Assembly: GCA_003695745.1 (NCBI GenBank)
Contig: RFHW01000067.1
Span: 1-10,482 of the forward strand
Source of the DNA: Methanobacteriota archaeon
GTDB taxonomy: Archaea > Hydrothermarchaeota > Hydrothermarchaeia > Hydrothermarchaeales > SZUA-236
Length of the DNA stretch: 10,482 nt
Direction of reading: 5' to 3'
Part shown: in pieces, positions 5,510-10,482 of the stretch
Numbering within the stretch: position 1 is the stretch's first letter
How the letters are laid out: each line of letters opens with the position of its first letter
Notes under the pieces: model-generated
What the model was told of the DNA's origin: nothing
What the model saw: the letters and a program-made list of their open reading frames with translations, nothing else
Database searches by the model: none
Made by a program: the position numbers and the translations under genes

Positions 5510-7126
5510 ATGCCCAAGATAATGCTTGTTGACGACGAGCCTGAGTTCACATATATAGTCAAGCTGATACTGGAGAAGGAGGGCTATGAGGCTGTTGAAG
5601 CGCACAGCGGCAGGGAGTGTCTTGAGAGGATAAGGGAGGAGAGGCCCGACCTCCTGCTCCTGGATATCATGATGCCGGGAATGGACGGGTGGGAGGTGTG
5701 CAGGAGGATAAAGGAGGATGAGGGTCTCAGGTCGATCCCGGTCATAATGCTTACCATAAAGTTTCAGGAGGATTCGAAGCTCAAGAGCTTTGAGTGCGGC
5801 TGCGACGGATACATATCAAAGCCCATCAACAAGGAGAAGCTCTTGAAGGCCGTTCACTGGGTTCTGGGAGAGCCTCTGATAGACAGGAGAAAGGCGCCCT
5901 CTAAATGCGGCATTGACTGCGCCATATGCGACCAGTTCATCTATGAGGTGTGCCAGGGATGCCTGTCCGAGAAGGCTGATTCATGCACCATAACGTTGTG
6001 CGTGGGTGAGAGGGGTGTTGCAACCTGCCTTGAGTGCCAGAAGATCGATTACTGCAAGAAGAGGAAGGAGACTGTTGACACATGCCTTGTCTTCAACCCT
6101 GCAAAGGAGTCTAAGAGGAATTTTCTCTATCCCATTGGAGAGGAGGACAGGGATGAGGGTTTTGCCCTCTTCACACGGGCCGTGGTGGAAGGGTCAAAGG
6201 GCCTTATATTCACCGATGACCCTGAGGATCCGCCTCTCACCATGGAGGGTGTGAAGGTGCTCAAAAGCGGTTCTCTCAAGGAGATGTCAGAGGAGATAAG
6301 GTCCTTTGTGAAGGAGGGTGCTGAAGGCGTGGTCCTCATTGAATCCCTTGGCGAGGAGGCGCTGAAAAGACCTTTCCAGGAGCTTCTTGCCTTTGTGGAG
6401 GGGCTTTACCGGCTTACAATGGAAAAGAGCCTTGGTGTCATACTCTTTGTGGGCTCCCTTGAGCGGGAGGAGCGCCATCAGCTTTTGAACTTCCTCACAA
6501 GCCTTCAGATAGAGTCCATTATAAGGGCTGTGTCAAACCCCCAGCGGAAGGACATACTTGAGCTCCTTGAAAAGCTCGGGAAGTCCACCTTCTCCGAGAT
6601 GCTGCAGGCCCTTGGATATACCAATCCATCAAAGCTCAGCTTCCATCTCAAGGTGCTCAAGCAGGTGGGGATCCTTGATCAGGACAACAGCGGCGTATAT
6701 TATCTGACAGAGACAGGGCGGCGCCTTGACGAGCTCCTTTATCGTATGAAGGAGAGCGTTTCATCGGTCTTTTCCATCACGCCAGATTTCGCCGTGGCCT
6801 CAGGGTCGAACACCGTTGTGAAGGCAAAGGCAGAGGCCTATAAGAGATACATCAAGTCCGCGGAGAAGGCGGGGCTCTTCAAGATCGTTGACATACTCAG
6901 GGACATAGAGGACTCCCTATCGGTGTTTTTCGGCAGGGAGGAGGCGGAGAGGATCATAATCACCGCCTTTGACGAGTACATCTCCTCTGAGAAGATGCCC
7001 CATGACGAGGGTTTGAAGAAGAAGATAAGCGAGATCGCCTTTGTCTTTCTCTCAGGCGCCATGCCGCTGGAGGATGCCATAGACTGGGCTGACAAGCTCC
7101 TTGTGAAATATTCTTTGAAGGGCTGA
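5510..7126 (+). CDS. Composite response regulator: receiver, Cys-rich, DUF835-like, winged helix
   Basis: A 538-residue cytoplasmic regulator. Residues 1-120 are a CheY-type receiver with acidic pocket D8/D9, phospho-acceptor D52 (LLLLDIMMPGMDG), T82 and K104. Residues 133-192 hold eleven Cys (C133, C137, C140, C148, C151, C159, C164, C173, C176, C182, C192), like DUF3795-type domains and suited to a metal or Fe-S cluster. Residues about 204-335 resemble DUF835, an archaeal alpha/beta domain often found with signalling modules. Residues about 336-412 form an ArsR-like winged helix (SNPQRKDILELL, then SKLSFHLKVLKQVGIL and a YYLTETG wing). The last ~120 residues are helical and unrecognised. 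No histidine kinase is encoded nearby, so it is an orphan regulator in this window. The Shine-Dalgarno is weak (GAGAG close to the ATG). DUF447 follows after 8 nt and may be controlled with it. Confidence 0.85.
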   Translation: MPKIMLVDDEPEFTYIVKLILEKEGYEAVEAHSGRECLERIREERPDLLLLDIMMPGMDGWEVCRRIKEDEGLRSIPVIMLTIKFQEDSKLKSFECGCDGYISKPINKEKLLKAVHWVLGEPLIDRRKAPSKCGIDCAICDQFIYEVCQGCLSEKADSCTITLCVGERGVATCLECQKIDYCKKRKETVDTCLVFNPAKESKRNFLYPIGEEDRDEGFALFTRAVVEGSKGLIFTDDPEDPPLTMEGVKVLKSGSLKEMSEEIRSFVKEGAEGVVLIESLGEEALKRPFQELLAFVEGLYRLTMEKSLGVILFVGSLEREERHQLLNFLTSLQIESIIRAVSNPQRKDILELLEKLGKSTFSEMLQALGYTNPSKLSFHLKVLKQVGILDQDNSGVYYLTETGRRLDELLYRMKESVSSVFSITPDFAVASGSNTVVKAKAEAYKRYIKSAEKAGLFKIVDILRDIEDSLSVFFGREEAERIIITAFDEYISSEKMPHDEGLKKKISEIAFVFLSGAMPLEDAIDWADKLLVKYSLKG

Positions 7127-7134
7127 GTGATAGG

Positions 7135-7752
7135 GTGGATCTGAGGGATATAGGCATCGGGGAAGGCTGGCTCTGCGAGGCTATTGTGACCACCTACCAC
7201 GAGGACGGCTCTCCCAATGCCGCGCCCATGGGTGTTCGGGGCGGCGGCAGGGATGTGGTGGTGTTGAAGGTGCACAGGGACACCGACACCTATGAGAACA
7301 TACTGCGCGGCAGGTGCTGTGTCATCAACATCGTCTTTGACCCGCTCCTCTTTCTGAGGTGCGCCCTCTATGGCAGGCATAAGGGCCCTTCCGAGATCGA
7401 GGCGGGGGATGTGGAGCCGGCGGATCATGTGGACGCCCCCTATCTTGTTGGTGCAAGCGCCTATGTGGAGGCCGAGCTTGAGGAGGTTGAAGATTTCGCC
7501 AAGAGCGATGCCTATGGGATGGCGATGGGCTCGAAGATGACGCTCCGTGTGAGGGATATCAGGGTGCTCTCCCCCTTCCCGGCCGCCCCGAACAGGGGTT
7601 TTTTCGCTGCAATGGAGCTTGCAATAGCCCTTTCAAGGGGGAGAACAGAGGATGTGCCCCGGTATATGGAGGTGATAAAAAAGACGCTTCCAGAGGAGCG
7701 TTCGCTGGAGATCGAGGGTTTTGTGAAGGGCTATGTGCGGTCTATATCCTGA
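7135..7752 (+). CDS. DUF447 family protein, probable FMN-binding split-barrel flavoprotein
   Basis: A 205-residue soluble protein. The opening CEAIVTTYHEDGSPNAAPMG is the recognisable start of the archaeal DUF447 family, which adopts an FMN-binding split-barrel fold related to flavin reductases and pyridoxamine-phosphate-oxidase-like proteins. Further along are DTYENIL, the Cys pair C61-C62 and the segment INIVFDPLLF, followed by an alpha-helical C-terminus that is usual in this family. The biochemical reaction is not established, so only flavin binding is inferred. The GTG at 7135 is the first start after the preceding stop, with only a weak GAGTGA-like site upstream. The 8-nt gap places it in one operon with the composite regulator. 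Its last 11 nt overlap the 3' end of the opposite-strand winged-helix gene. Confidence 0.8.
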   Translation: MDLRDIGIGEGWLCEAIVTTYHEDGSPNAAPMGVRGGGRDVVVLKVHRDTDTYENILRGRCCVINIVFDPLLFLRCALYGRHKGPSEIEAGDVEPADHVDAPYLVGASAYVEAELEEVEDFAKSDAYGMAMGSKMTLRVRDIRVLSPFPAAPNRGFFAAMELAIALSRGRTEDVPRYMEVIKKTLPEERSLEIEGFVKGYVRSIS

Positions 7753-8161
7753 TGCCTTCGAAGAGGCGGTATTCCCTCTGTGCTCTGGAGCCTTTTCTTG
7801 CCATGGCCCCCTGGTCATGGAAGCGGGAGAGGTATGTGGAGACTGAGGAGAGCTTGATCTCCTCTCCGTAGATGCGCTCATACTCCTCTTTTATGTCCTG
7901 TGACCTGACCCAGTCCCCTTTGTGCTCTCTTTCCAGGAGTATGTAGAGCTTTTCCTTCTGTGAAAGGTCCTCCAGGTTGTATTCACCTATCCACTGGGGT
8001 ATGAACTCAGGTGTGAAGCTTTTTGTGGCTCCTGACTCGCTTGTTTCGTAGGCGTATTCTATGAACTTCTCTATTCGCTGCTTTGCGGTGTAGAGGTCCT
8101 CGCCTTCAAGGAGGAGGTTGGATTTGGTTTTTCCGTCCTCAATTTCCACCTTTATTTTCAT
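7742..8161 (-). CDS. Winged-helix domain protein, function unknown
   Basis: A 139-residue soluble protein with an N-terminal beta-rich segment (MKIKVEIEDG, then LLLEGED), a helix at about 25-40, and a C-terminal winged-helix domain at about 65-137, with recognition helix region IKLSSVSTYLSRFHDQG and a wing around RAQREYRLF. It is probably a DNA-binding regulator or an adaptor. I chose the ATG at 8161: the minus-strand TATA box centred near 8186 puts the transcript start at about 8160, so the mRNA would be leaderless there, and the upstream ATG at 8176 (five more residues) would not be transcribed. It is divergent from ftsZ with a shared ~210-bp control region, which suggests possible cross-regulation (inference). 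It converges on DUF447 with an 11-nt overlap. Confidence 0.75.
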   Translation of the reverse strand: MKIKVEIEDGKTKSNLLLEGEDLYTAKQRIEKFIEYAYETSESGATKSFTPEFIPQWIGEYNLEDLSQKEKLYILLEREHKGDWVRSQDIKEEYERIYGEEIKLSSVSTYLSRFHDQGAMARKGSRAQREYRLFEGIRI

Positions 8162-8180
8162 CTTGTGTCCGGCCATAATG

Positions 8181-8195
8181 TTTATATACTATATA
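8181..8195 (-). promoter_or_regulatory. TATA box of the minus-strand winged-helix gene
   Basis: On the minus strand this reads CTATATAGTATATAAA, a strong A/T element. The AGTATATAAA part is centred about 25 bp before the ATG at 8161, which supports a leaderless transcript. Confidence 0.6.
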
Positions 8196-8219
8196 GGGTG
8201 TTCATCTTTTTATGTGTTT

Positions 8220-8247
8220 ACCTGTGCACTTTTTAACAGGTCTTTTT
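8220..8247. other. Inverted repeat with T-run in the divergent control region
   Basis: ACCTGT (8220-8225) and ACAGGT (8236-8241) form a 6-bp stem with a 10-nt loop, followed on the plus strand by CTTTTTC. It could be a weak terminator, or a dyad recognised by a regulator between the divergent promoters. The evidence is only the symmetry and position. Confidence 0.3.
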
Positions 8248-8275
8248 CGTAGGTGAAAATCTAAACTTCGCTCCT

Positions 8276-8288
8276 TAATATATAAATG
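8276..8288 (+). promoter_or_regulatory. Upstream TATA-like box before ftsZ
   Basis: TTAATATATAAAT is a second strong TATA-like element about 36 bp upstream of the proximal one; it would start a transcript near 8308. It may be an alternative ftsZ promoter. Confidence 0.35.
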
Positions 8289-8305
8289 TTTCTATTGGAC
8301 TGTGG

Positions 8306-8322
8306 TTAGAAAGGTTTATATA
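8306..8322 (+). promoter_or_regulatory. Proximal ftsZ promoter (BRE and TATA)
   Basis: Purine-rich TAGAAAGG followed by TTTATATAG is a near-consensus archaeal BRE plus TATA. The predicted transcript start is about 8343, leaving a ~30-nt leader that contains GGGGGT (8361-8366) 5 nt before the ATG at 8372. Confidence 0.6.
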
Positions 8323-8330
8323 GCAATGTA

Positions 8331-8353
8331 TTCACTTCTGTTCACATATTCAC
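8331..8353 (+). repeat. Three TTCAC direct repeats at the ftsZ transcription start
   Basis: TTCAC occurs at 8331, 8341 and 8349, spaced 10 and 8 bp, covering the predicted start of the ftsZ transcript and sitting on about one helical turn. This could be an operator for a regulator; alternatively the repeats are short enough to arise by chance. Confidence 0.3.
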
Positions 8354-8371
8354 AAATATAGGGGGTAAAAC

Positions 8372-9559
8372 ATGGAATTTCTGTACAAAAAAGCAAGGGA
8401 AAACACACAAAAAGAGAAGGAATCCCGCATCGAAACCAGCAGCGACTTCGGGGAAGCGCGGATACTTGTTGTGGGCTCAGGAGGAGGCGGCAACAACACC
8501 CTCCAGAGACTGGCAAACATCGGCATCCAGGGAGCAGAGCTCATAGCTGTGAACACCGACAAACAGCAGCTGGAGAGGACCAAGGCAGACAAAAAGATCC
8601 TCATCGGCTACGAGACCACCAGAGGACTTGGCGCAGGCGGATACCCTGAGATCGGAAGACAGGCAGCTCTCGACGCAAAGACGGTGCTCAAAGACGAGCT
8701 TTCAGGAGCGGACCTGGTCTTCGTCACAGCAGGCCTGGGCGGCGGGACCGGCACCGGAAGCCTGCCGGTCATAGCAGAGATAGCAAAAGACGCCGGGGCC
8801 GTTGTGGTGGGGGCAGTGACAATGCCCTTCAAGATCGAGCGCGCCCGGATACCCAAGGCAAGAGAGGCGCTTGCAAAGCTCAAAGAGGCCGCTGACAGCG
8901 TGGTCGTCGTGGACAACAACAAGCTCCTCCAGTTCGTCCCGGACCTGCCCGTGGACGAGGCCTTCGGCGTGGCCGACGAGATCCTCTCAAGGATGGTGAA
9001 AGGCATCAGCGAGACCATCTCCATACCCAGCCTGATAAACCTGGACTTCGCAGATGTGCGCGCGGTGATGCGAAACACCTCAGGCAGAGGCGTGGCCATG
9101 ATCGGCCTCGGCGAGGCAGAAGGAAGGGACAGGGCAACGGAAGCGGTGACACAGGCCCTTGAAAACCCGCTCCTCAACGTGGACTACAGAGGCGCCACAG
9201 GAGCCCTTGTGCACATCACCGGCGGACCGGACCTCACCCTTTCCGAGGCAAACACCGTCGGCGAGATCGCCACAAGCTATCTGCGGGACAATGCAAACGT
9301 GATATGGGGCGCAAGGATCGATCCAGAGTATGAGAAGAGGCTGCAGGTCATGGTCATAATGACAGGCGTCTCCTCACCGGACATAATCGGCTCAGGCGCA
9401 TCCATACAGGTGCCTTCAAGAGACATAAAGGTGCCAAAGCGCGGGCCCAAGACCCTTTCAGACCTGGCATGGGAGAGCCCGGTGCGGAGATTTGACCCGC
9501 TGCCACCGGAGACAAAGCAGGGGATAATGGCAAAGCTGGATATAGACTACATCCTATAA
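8372..9559 (+). CDS. ftsZ: Cell division GTPase FtsZ
   Basis: A tubulin-superfamily GTPase that polymerises into the division ring. Of 395 residues, 1-28 are a charged N-terminal tail; the GTPase fold then shows the phosphate loop VVGSGGGGNNT (33-43), AVNTDKQ (59-65), the tubulin signature GGGTGTG (123-129), the guanine-contact region around VVVVDNN, and the catalytic synergy (T7) loop NLDFADVR with N223, D225 and D228. All key residues are intact, so it should hydrolyse GTP. The C-terminal domain runs to about 340, then a ~40-residue basic/Pro linker ends in a conserved-looking peptide (GIMAKLDIDYIL); archaeal FtsZ tails are known to bind the membrane anchor SepF, so that role is likely here. 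I did not try to assign it to FtsZ1 or FtsZ2. It heads the cluster with the 73-residue winged-helix gene 20 nt downstream. Confidence 0.97.
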   Translation: MEFLYKKARENTQKEKESRIETSSDFGEARILVVGSGGGGNNTLQRLANIGIQGAELIAVNTDKQQLERTKADKKILIGYETTRGLGAGGYPEIGRQAALDAKTVLKDELSGADLVFVTAGLGGGTGTGSLPVIAEIAKDAGAVVVGAVTMPFKIERARIPKAREALAKLKEAADSVVVVDNNKLLQFVPDLPVDEAFGVADEILSRMVKGISETISIPSLINLDFADVRAVMRNTSGRGVAMIGLGEAEGRDRATEAVTQALENPLLNVDYRGATGALVHITGGPDLTLSEANTVGEIATSYLRDNANVIWGARIDPEYEKRLQVMVIMTGVSSPDIIGSGASIQVPSRDIKVPKRGPKTLSDLAWESPVRRFDPLPPETKQGIMAKLDIDYIL

Positions 9560-9579
9560 GGCCATAAAGGGGGTGTGAG

Positions 9580-9801
9580 ATGATGAAGAAGTTCTCCAAC
9601 GCTTCCAACAAGATAAACGTTATCTTGAGCGTCTTTAAAGACGGTGAGAAGCTGACTGGACGGGACATCTCTGAAAGGATTCGGGAAAAAGGGTACGATG
9701 TGGATGAAGGGAACCTGAAGATGTTCATCTACTACCACATGCAGTACCAGTATCTCATGAAGGAGAAGGTCAACGGCGTGAACAAGTACTATGCCGTGTA
9801 A
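9580..9801 (+). CDS. Small winged-helix protein in the ftsZ cluster
   Basis: A 73-residue protein that is almost entirely one winged helix: helix INVILSVF, a second helix GRDISERIREKG, a recognition helix DEGNLKMFIYYHM with an unusual aromatic/Met run, and a short wing around EKVNGVNKYYAV. It is basic and likely binds DNA, though such minimal domains can also mediate protein contacts. A strong Shine-Dalgarno (AGGGGGTG) lies about 6 nt before the ATG at 9580; a second Met follows directly. It is 20 nt downstream of ftsZ, so it is probably co-transcribed and a candidate regulator of the cluster (inference). The family is not recognisable beyond the fold. Confidence 0.75.
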   Translation: MMKKFSNASNKINVILSVFKDGEKLTGRDISERIREKGYDVDEGNLKMFIYYHMQYQYLMKEKVNGVNKYYAV

Positions 9802-9807
9802 AGCTCC

Positions 9808-9824
9808 TTCTTTTTTTCTATTTT
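9808..9824 (+). terminator. T-rich tract between the winged-helix and GTPase-like genes
   Basis: Seven T in a row (9811-9817), then CTATTTT, without a clear stem. In archaea such U-rich tracts can terminate or attenuate transcription, so expression of the downstream GTPase-like gene may be lower than that of ftsZ. Confidence 0.4.
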
Positions 9825-9825
9825 A

Positions 9826-9832
9826 GAGGTGA
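9826..9832 (+). promoter_or_regulatory. Strong Shine-Dalgarno GAGGTGA
   Basis: Full-length match to the archaeal anti-Shine-Dalgarno, 7 nt before the ATG at 9840; it fixes the start of the GTPase-like gene. Confidence 0.7.
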
Positions 9833-9839
9833 GAACAGG

Positions 9840-10277
9840 ATGGACGAGATAAAGGTTGCGGTCCTTGGATGTGAGAAGGAGCCAAAGACAGAGCTGATAA
9901 AGAACCTCACCGGCAACTTCAGAAGCGTCAAGCTGGGCGGCATGAACACCGACATCGACATAGGATACACCACGGCAAACGGCAGAAGGCTCTATCTCTT
10001 CGGAGGCACAAGGGAGGAGCGAAAACGGTTCTTTGAAGAGGTCCTCCCAGCAGGGATCGACCTCGGCATCGTGGTGGTGGACTCCTCCAAGGGGATTTCG
10101 CCAGAGGACAAAGAGCTCATTGAGGAGATGAAAGAGCGCAACATGCCCTGCATGGTCTTCCTGAACGACAAGAAGGAGACAGAGCTGCACAGCTTTGGCA
10201 GGACCATAGTCCATGGCTCGGCTTGGAACAAGGAATCGGCGAACAGGCTCCGTGACTTCCTGACCAAGGCAACGTGA
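9840..10277 (+). CDS. Degenerate MglA/COG2229-like small GTPase
   Basis: A 145-residue protein with the beta-alpha layout of a small G-domain. VAVLG leads to a P-loop-like GCEKEPKT (10-17), where the second Gly of GxxxxGK[ST] is Pro15. The block LYLFGGTREERKRFFEEVL (51-69) corresponds to LxLFGTPGQERF of MglA/Arf-like and COG2229 GTPases, with the GTPGQ residues lost. VVVDSSKG follows, and the NKxD guanine motif appears only as FLNDKKE. It therefore probably binds nucleotide weakly or not at all, or acts as a pseudo-GTPase (inference). In bacteria MglA sets cell polarity, and some archaea carry relatives of unknown role; placement behind ftsZ suggests a division or positioning function. It is translated from a strong GAGGTGA site. 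Confidence 0.7.
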   Translation: MDEIKVAVLGCEKEPKTELIKNLTGNFRSVKLGGMNTDIDIGYTTANGRRLYLFGGTREERKRFFEEVLPAGIDLGIVVVDSSKGISPEDKELIEEMKERNMPCMVFLNDKKETELHSFGRTIVHGSAWNKESANRLRDFLTKAT

Positions 10278-10289
10278 GGCCGGAGAAAG

Positions 10290-10388
10290 ATGGAAAGACA
10301 GGATGAGCCGCATCTGGCGCTGGTCAAAAACGGCTGGTACTTTGTCCTGGACATCGAGGAAAGCGCAGCCCAAGAATCACGGGAGTGA
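10290..10388 (+). CDS. 32-residue microprotein, function unknown
   Basis: A 32-codon frame from the ATG at 10290 to the TGA at 10386. GGAG at 10282-10285 lies 4 nt upstream, and the gene begins 12 nt after the GTPase-like stop, so it looks like a translated member of the same operon. The product has an acidic start (MERQDEP), a central segment LVKNGWYFVLD likely to form a beta hairpin or short strand, and an acidic tail. It is too short for a recognisable domain. Its last codons form the left arm of the terminator hairpin. Confidence 0.45.
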   Translation: MERQDEPHLALVKNGWYFVLDIEESAAQESRE

Positions 10389-10413
10389 TTCCTCCCTATC
10401 TTTTTTCTTTTTT
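10374..10413 (+). terminator. Hairpin plus T-tract ending the ftsZ cluster
   Basis: GAATCAC (10374-10380) and GTGATTC (10385-10391) form a perfect 7-bp stem with a 4-nt loop. A T-tract with a single C follows at 10401-10413. The stem includes the microprotein stop codon, and the tract lies 10 nt after the stem. Confidence 0.6.
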
Positions 10414-10434
10414 CAACATATCTGTTGCTTGGGG

Positions 10435-10448
10435 GAAGGATTTAATAA
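10435..10448 (+). promoter_or_regulatory. BRE/TATA of the next gene
   Basis: Purine-rich GAAGGA followed by TTTAATAA (10441-10448). The TATA centre is about 27 bp before the ATG at 10472, so the next gene should be transcribed without a leader. Confidence 0.55.
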
Positions 10449-10471
10449 CTGTGATACCGAAGTGTTAGGTC

Positions 10472-10482
10472 ATGTTTTATGA
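10472..10482 (+). CDS. First codons of the next gene (partial)
   Basis: ATG TTT TAT GA runs off the right edge. The only support is the well-placed TATA box upstream and an AGGT just before the ATG; no product can be named. Confidence 0.3.

Noticed and set aside
6838..7428. 196-codon minus-strand frame across two genes
   Set aside because: It spans the regulator and DUF447 genes in antisense and shows no domain or start signal.
8608..9177. 189-codon minus-strand frame
   Set aside because: Antisense shadow of ftsZ; Ser/Pro-rich composition typical of such shadows.
9789..10373. 194-codon minus-strand frame
   Set aside because: Antisense to the GTPase-like gene and the microprotein; no ribosome site and no recognisable domain.

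Overview
The window looks like a chromosomal segment from an archaeon that divides with FtsZ, most likely of euryarchaeal affinity. The case rests on archaeal TATA-like elements about 25 bp upstream of start codons or hairpins, a mix of apparently leaderless genes and genes with strong GGAG/GAGGTGA ribosome binding sites, T-run terminators, and archaeal families (DUF447, a DUF835-like domain, small winged-helix proteins, an MglA/COG2229-like GTPase, archaeal FtsZ). I cannot name a genus. There are no rRNA, tRNA, CRISPR or insertion-sequence signals.

Layout. 1-964: the 3' part of an unrecognised probable surface protein whose reading frame runs on implausibly through a small two-helix membrane protein gene (669-878). 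901-2472 (minus): a modular surface lipoprotein with a GEVED-type domain, a Pro/Thr linker, Cys-rich modules and a CARDB-like domain; a perfect 14-bp palindrome lies at its predicted transcription start. 2642-4538: an exported, membrane-anchored two-HKD phospholipase D-superfamily protein, overlapping by 17 nt an iron-sulfur HhH-GPD DNA glycosylase. 4554-5270: a ZIP-family metal transporter with substituted metal-site residues.

5271-5509 is a gene-free stretch holding a large two-part inverted repeat (5354-5446) with TATA-like boxes placed about 26 bp outside each end, the best candidate here for an undescribed structured RNA or regulatory element. 5510-7752: an unusual one-component regulator (receiver, Cys-rich, DUF835-like, winged helix, helical tail) followed at 8 nt by a DUF447 flavoprotein-like gene. 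7742-8161 (minus): a winged-helix protein that converges on DUF447 and diverges from ftsZ.

8372-10388 is a probable division or polarity cluster: ftsZ, a 73-residue winged-helix protein, a small GTPase-like protein with degenerate nucleotide-binding motifs, and a 32-codon microprotein, closed by a hairpin plus T-tract terminator. A new promoter and the first codons of the next gene close the window. The most distinctive points are the 5354-5446 element, the composite regulator, and the ftsZ-wHTH-degenerate GTPase-microprotein arrangement.
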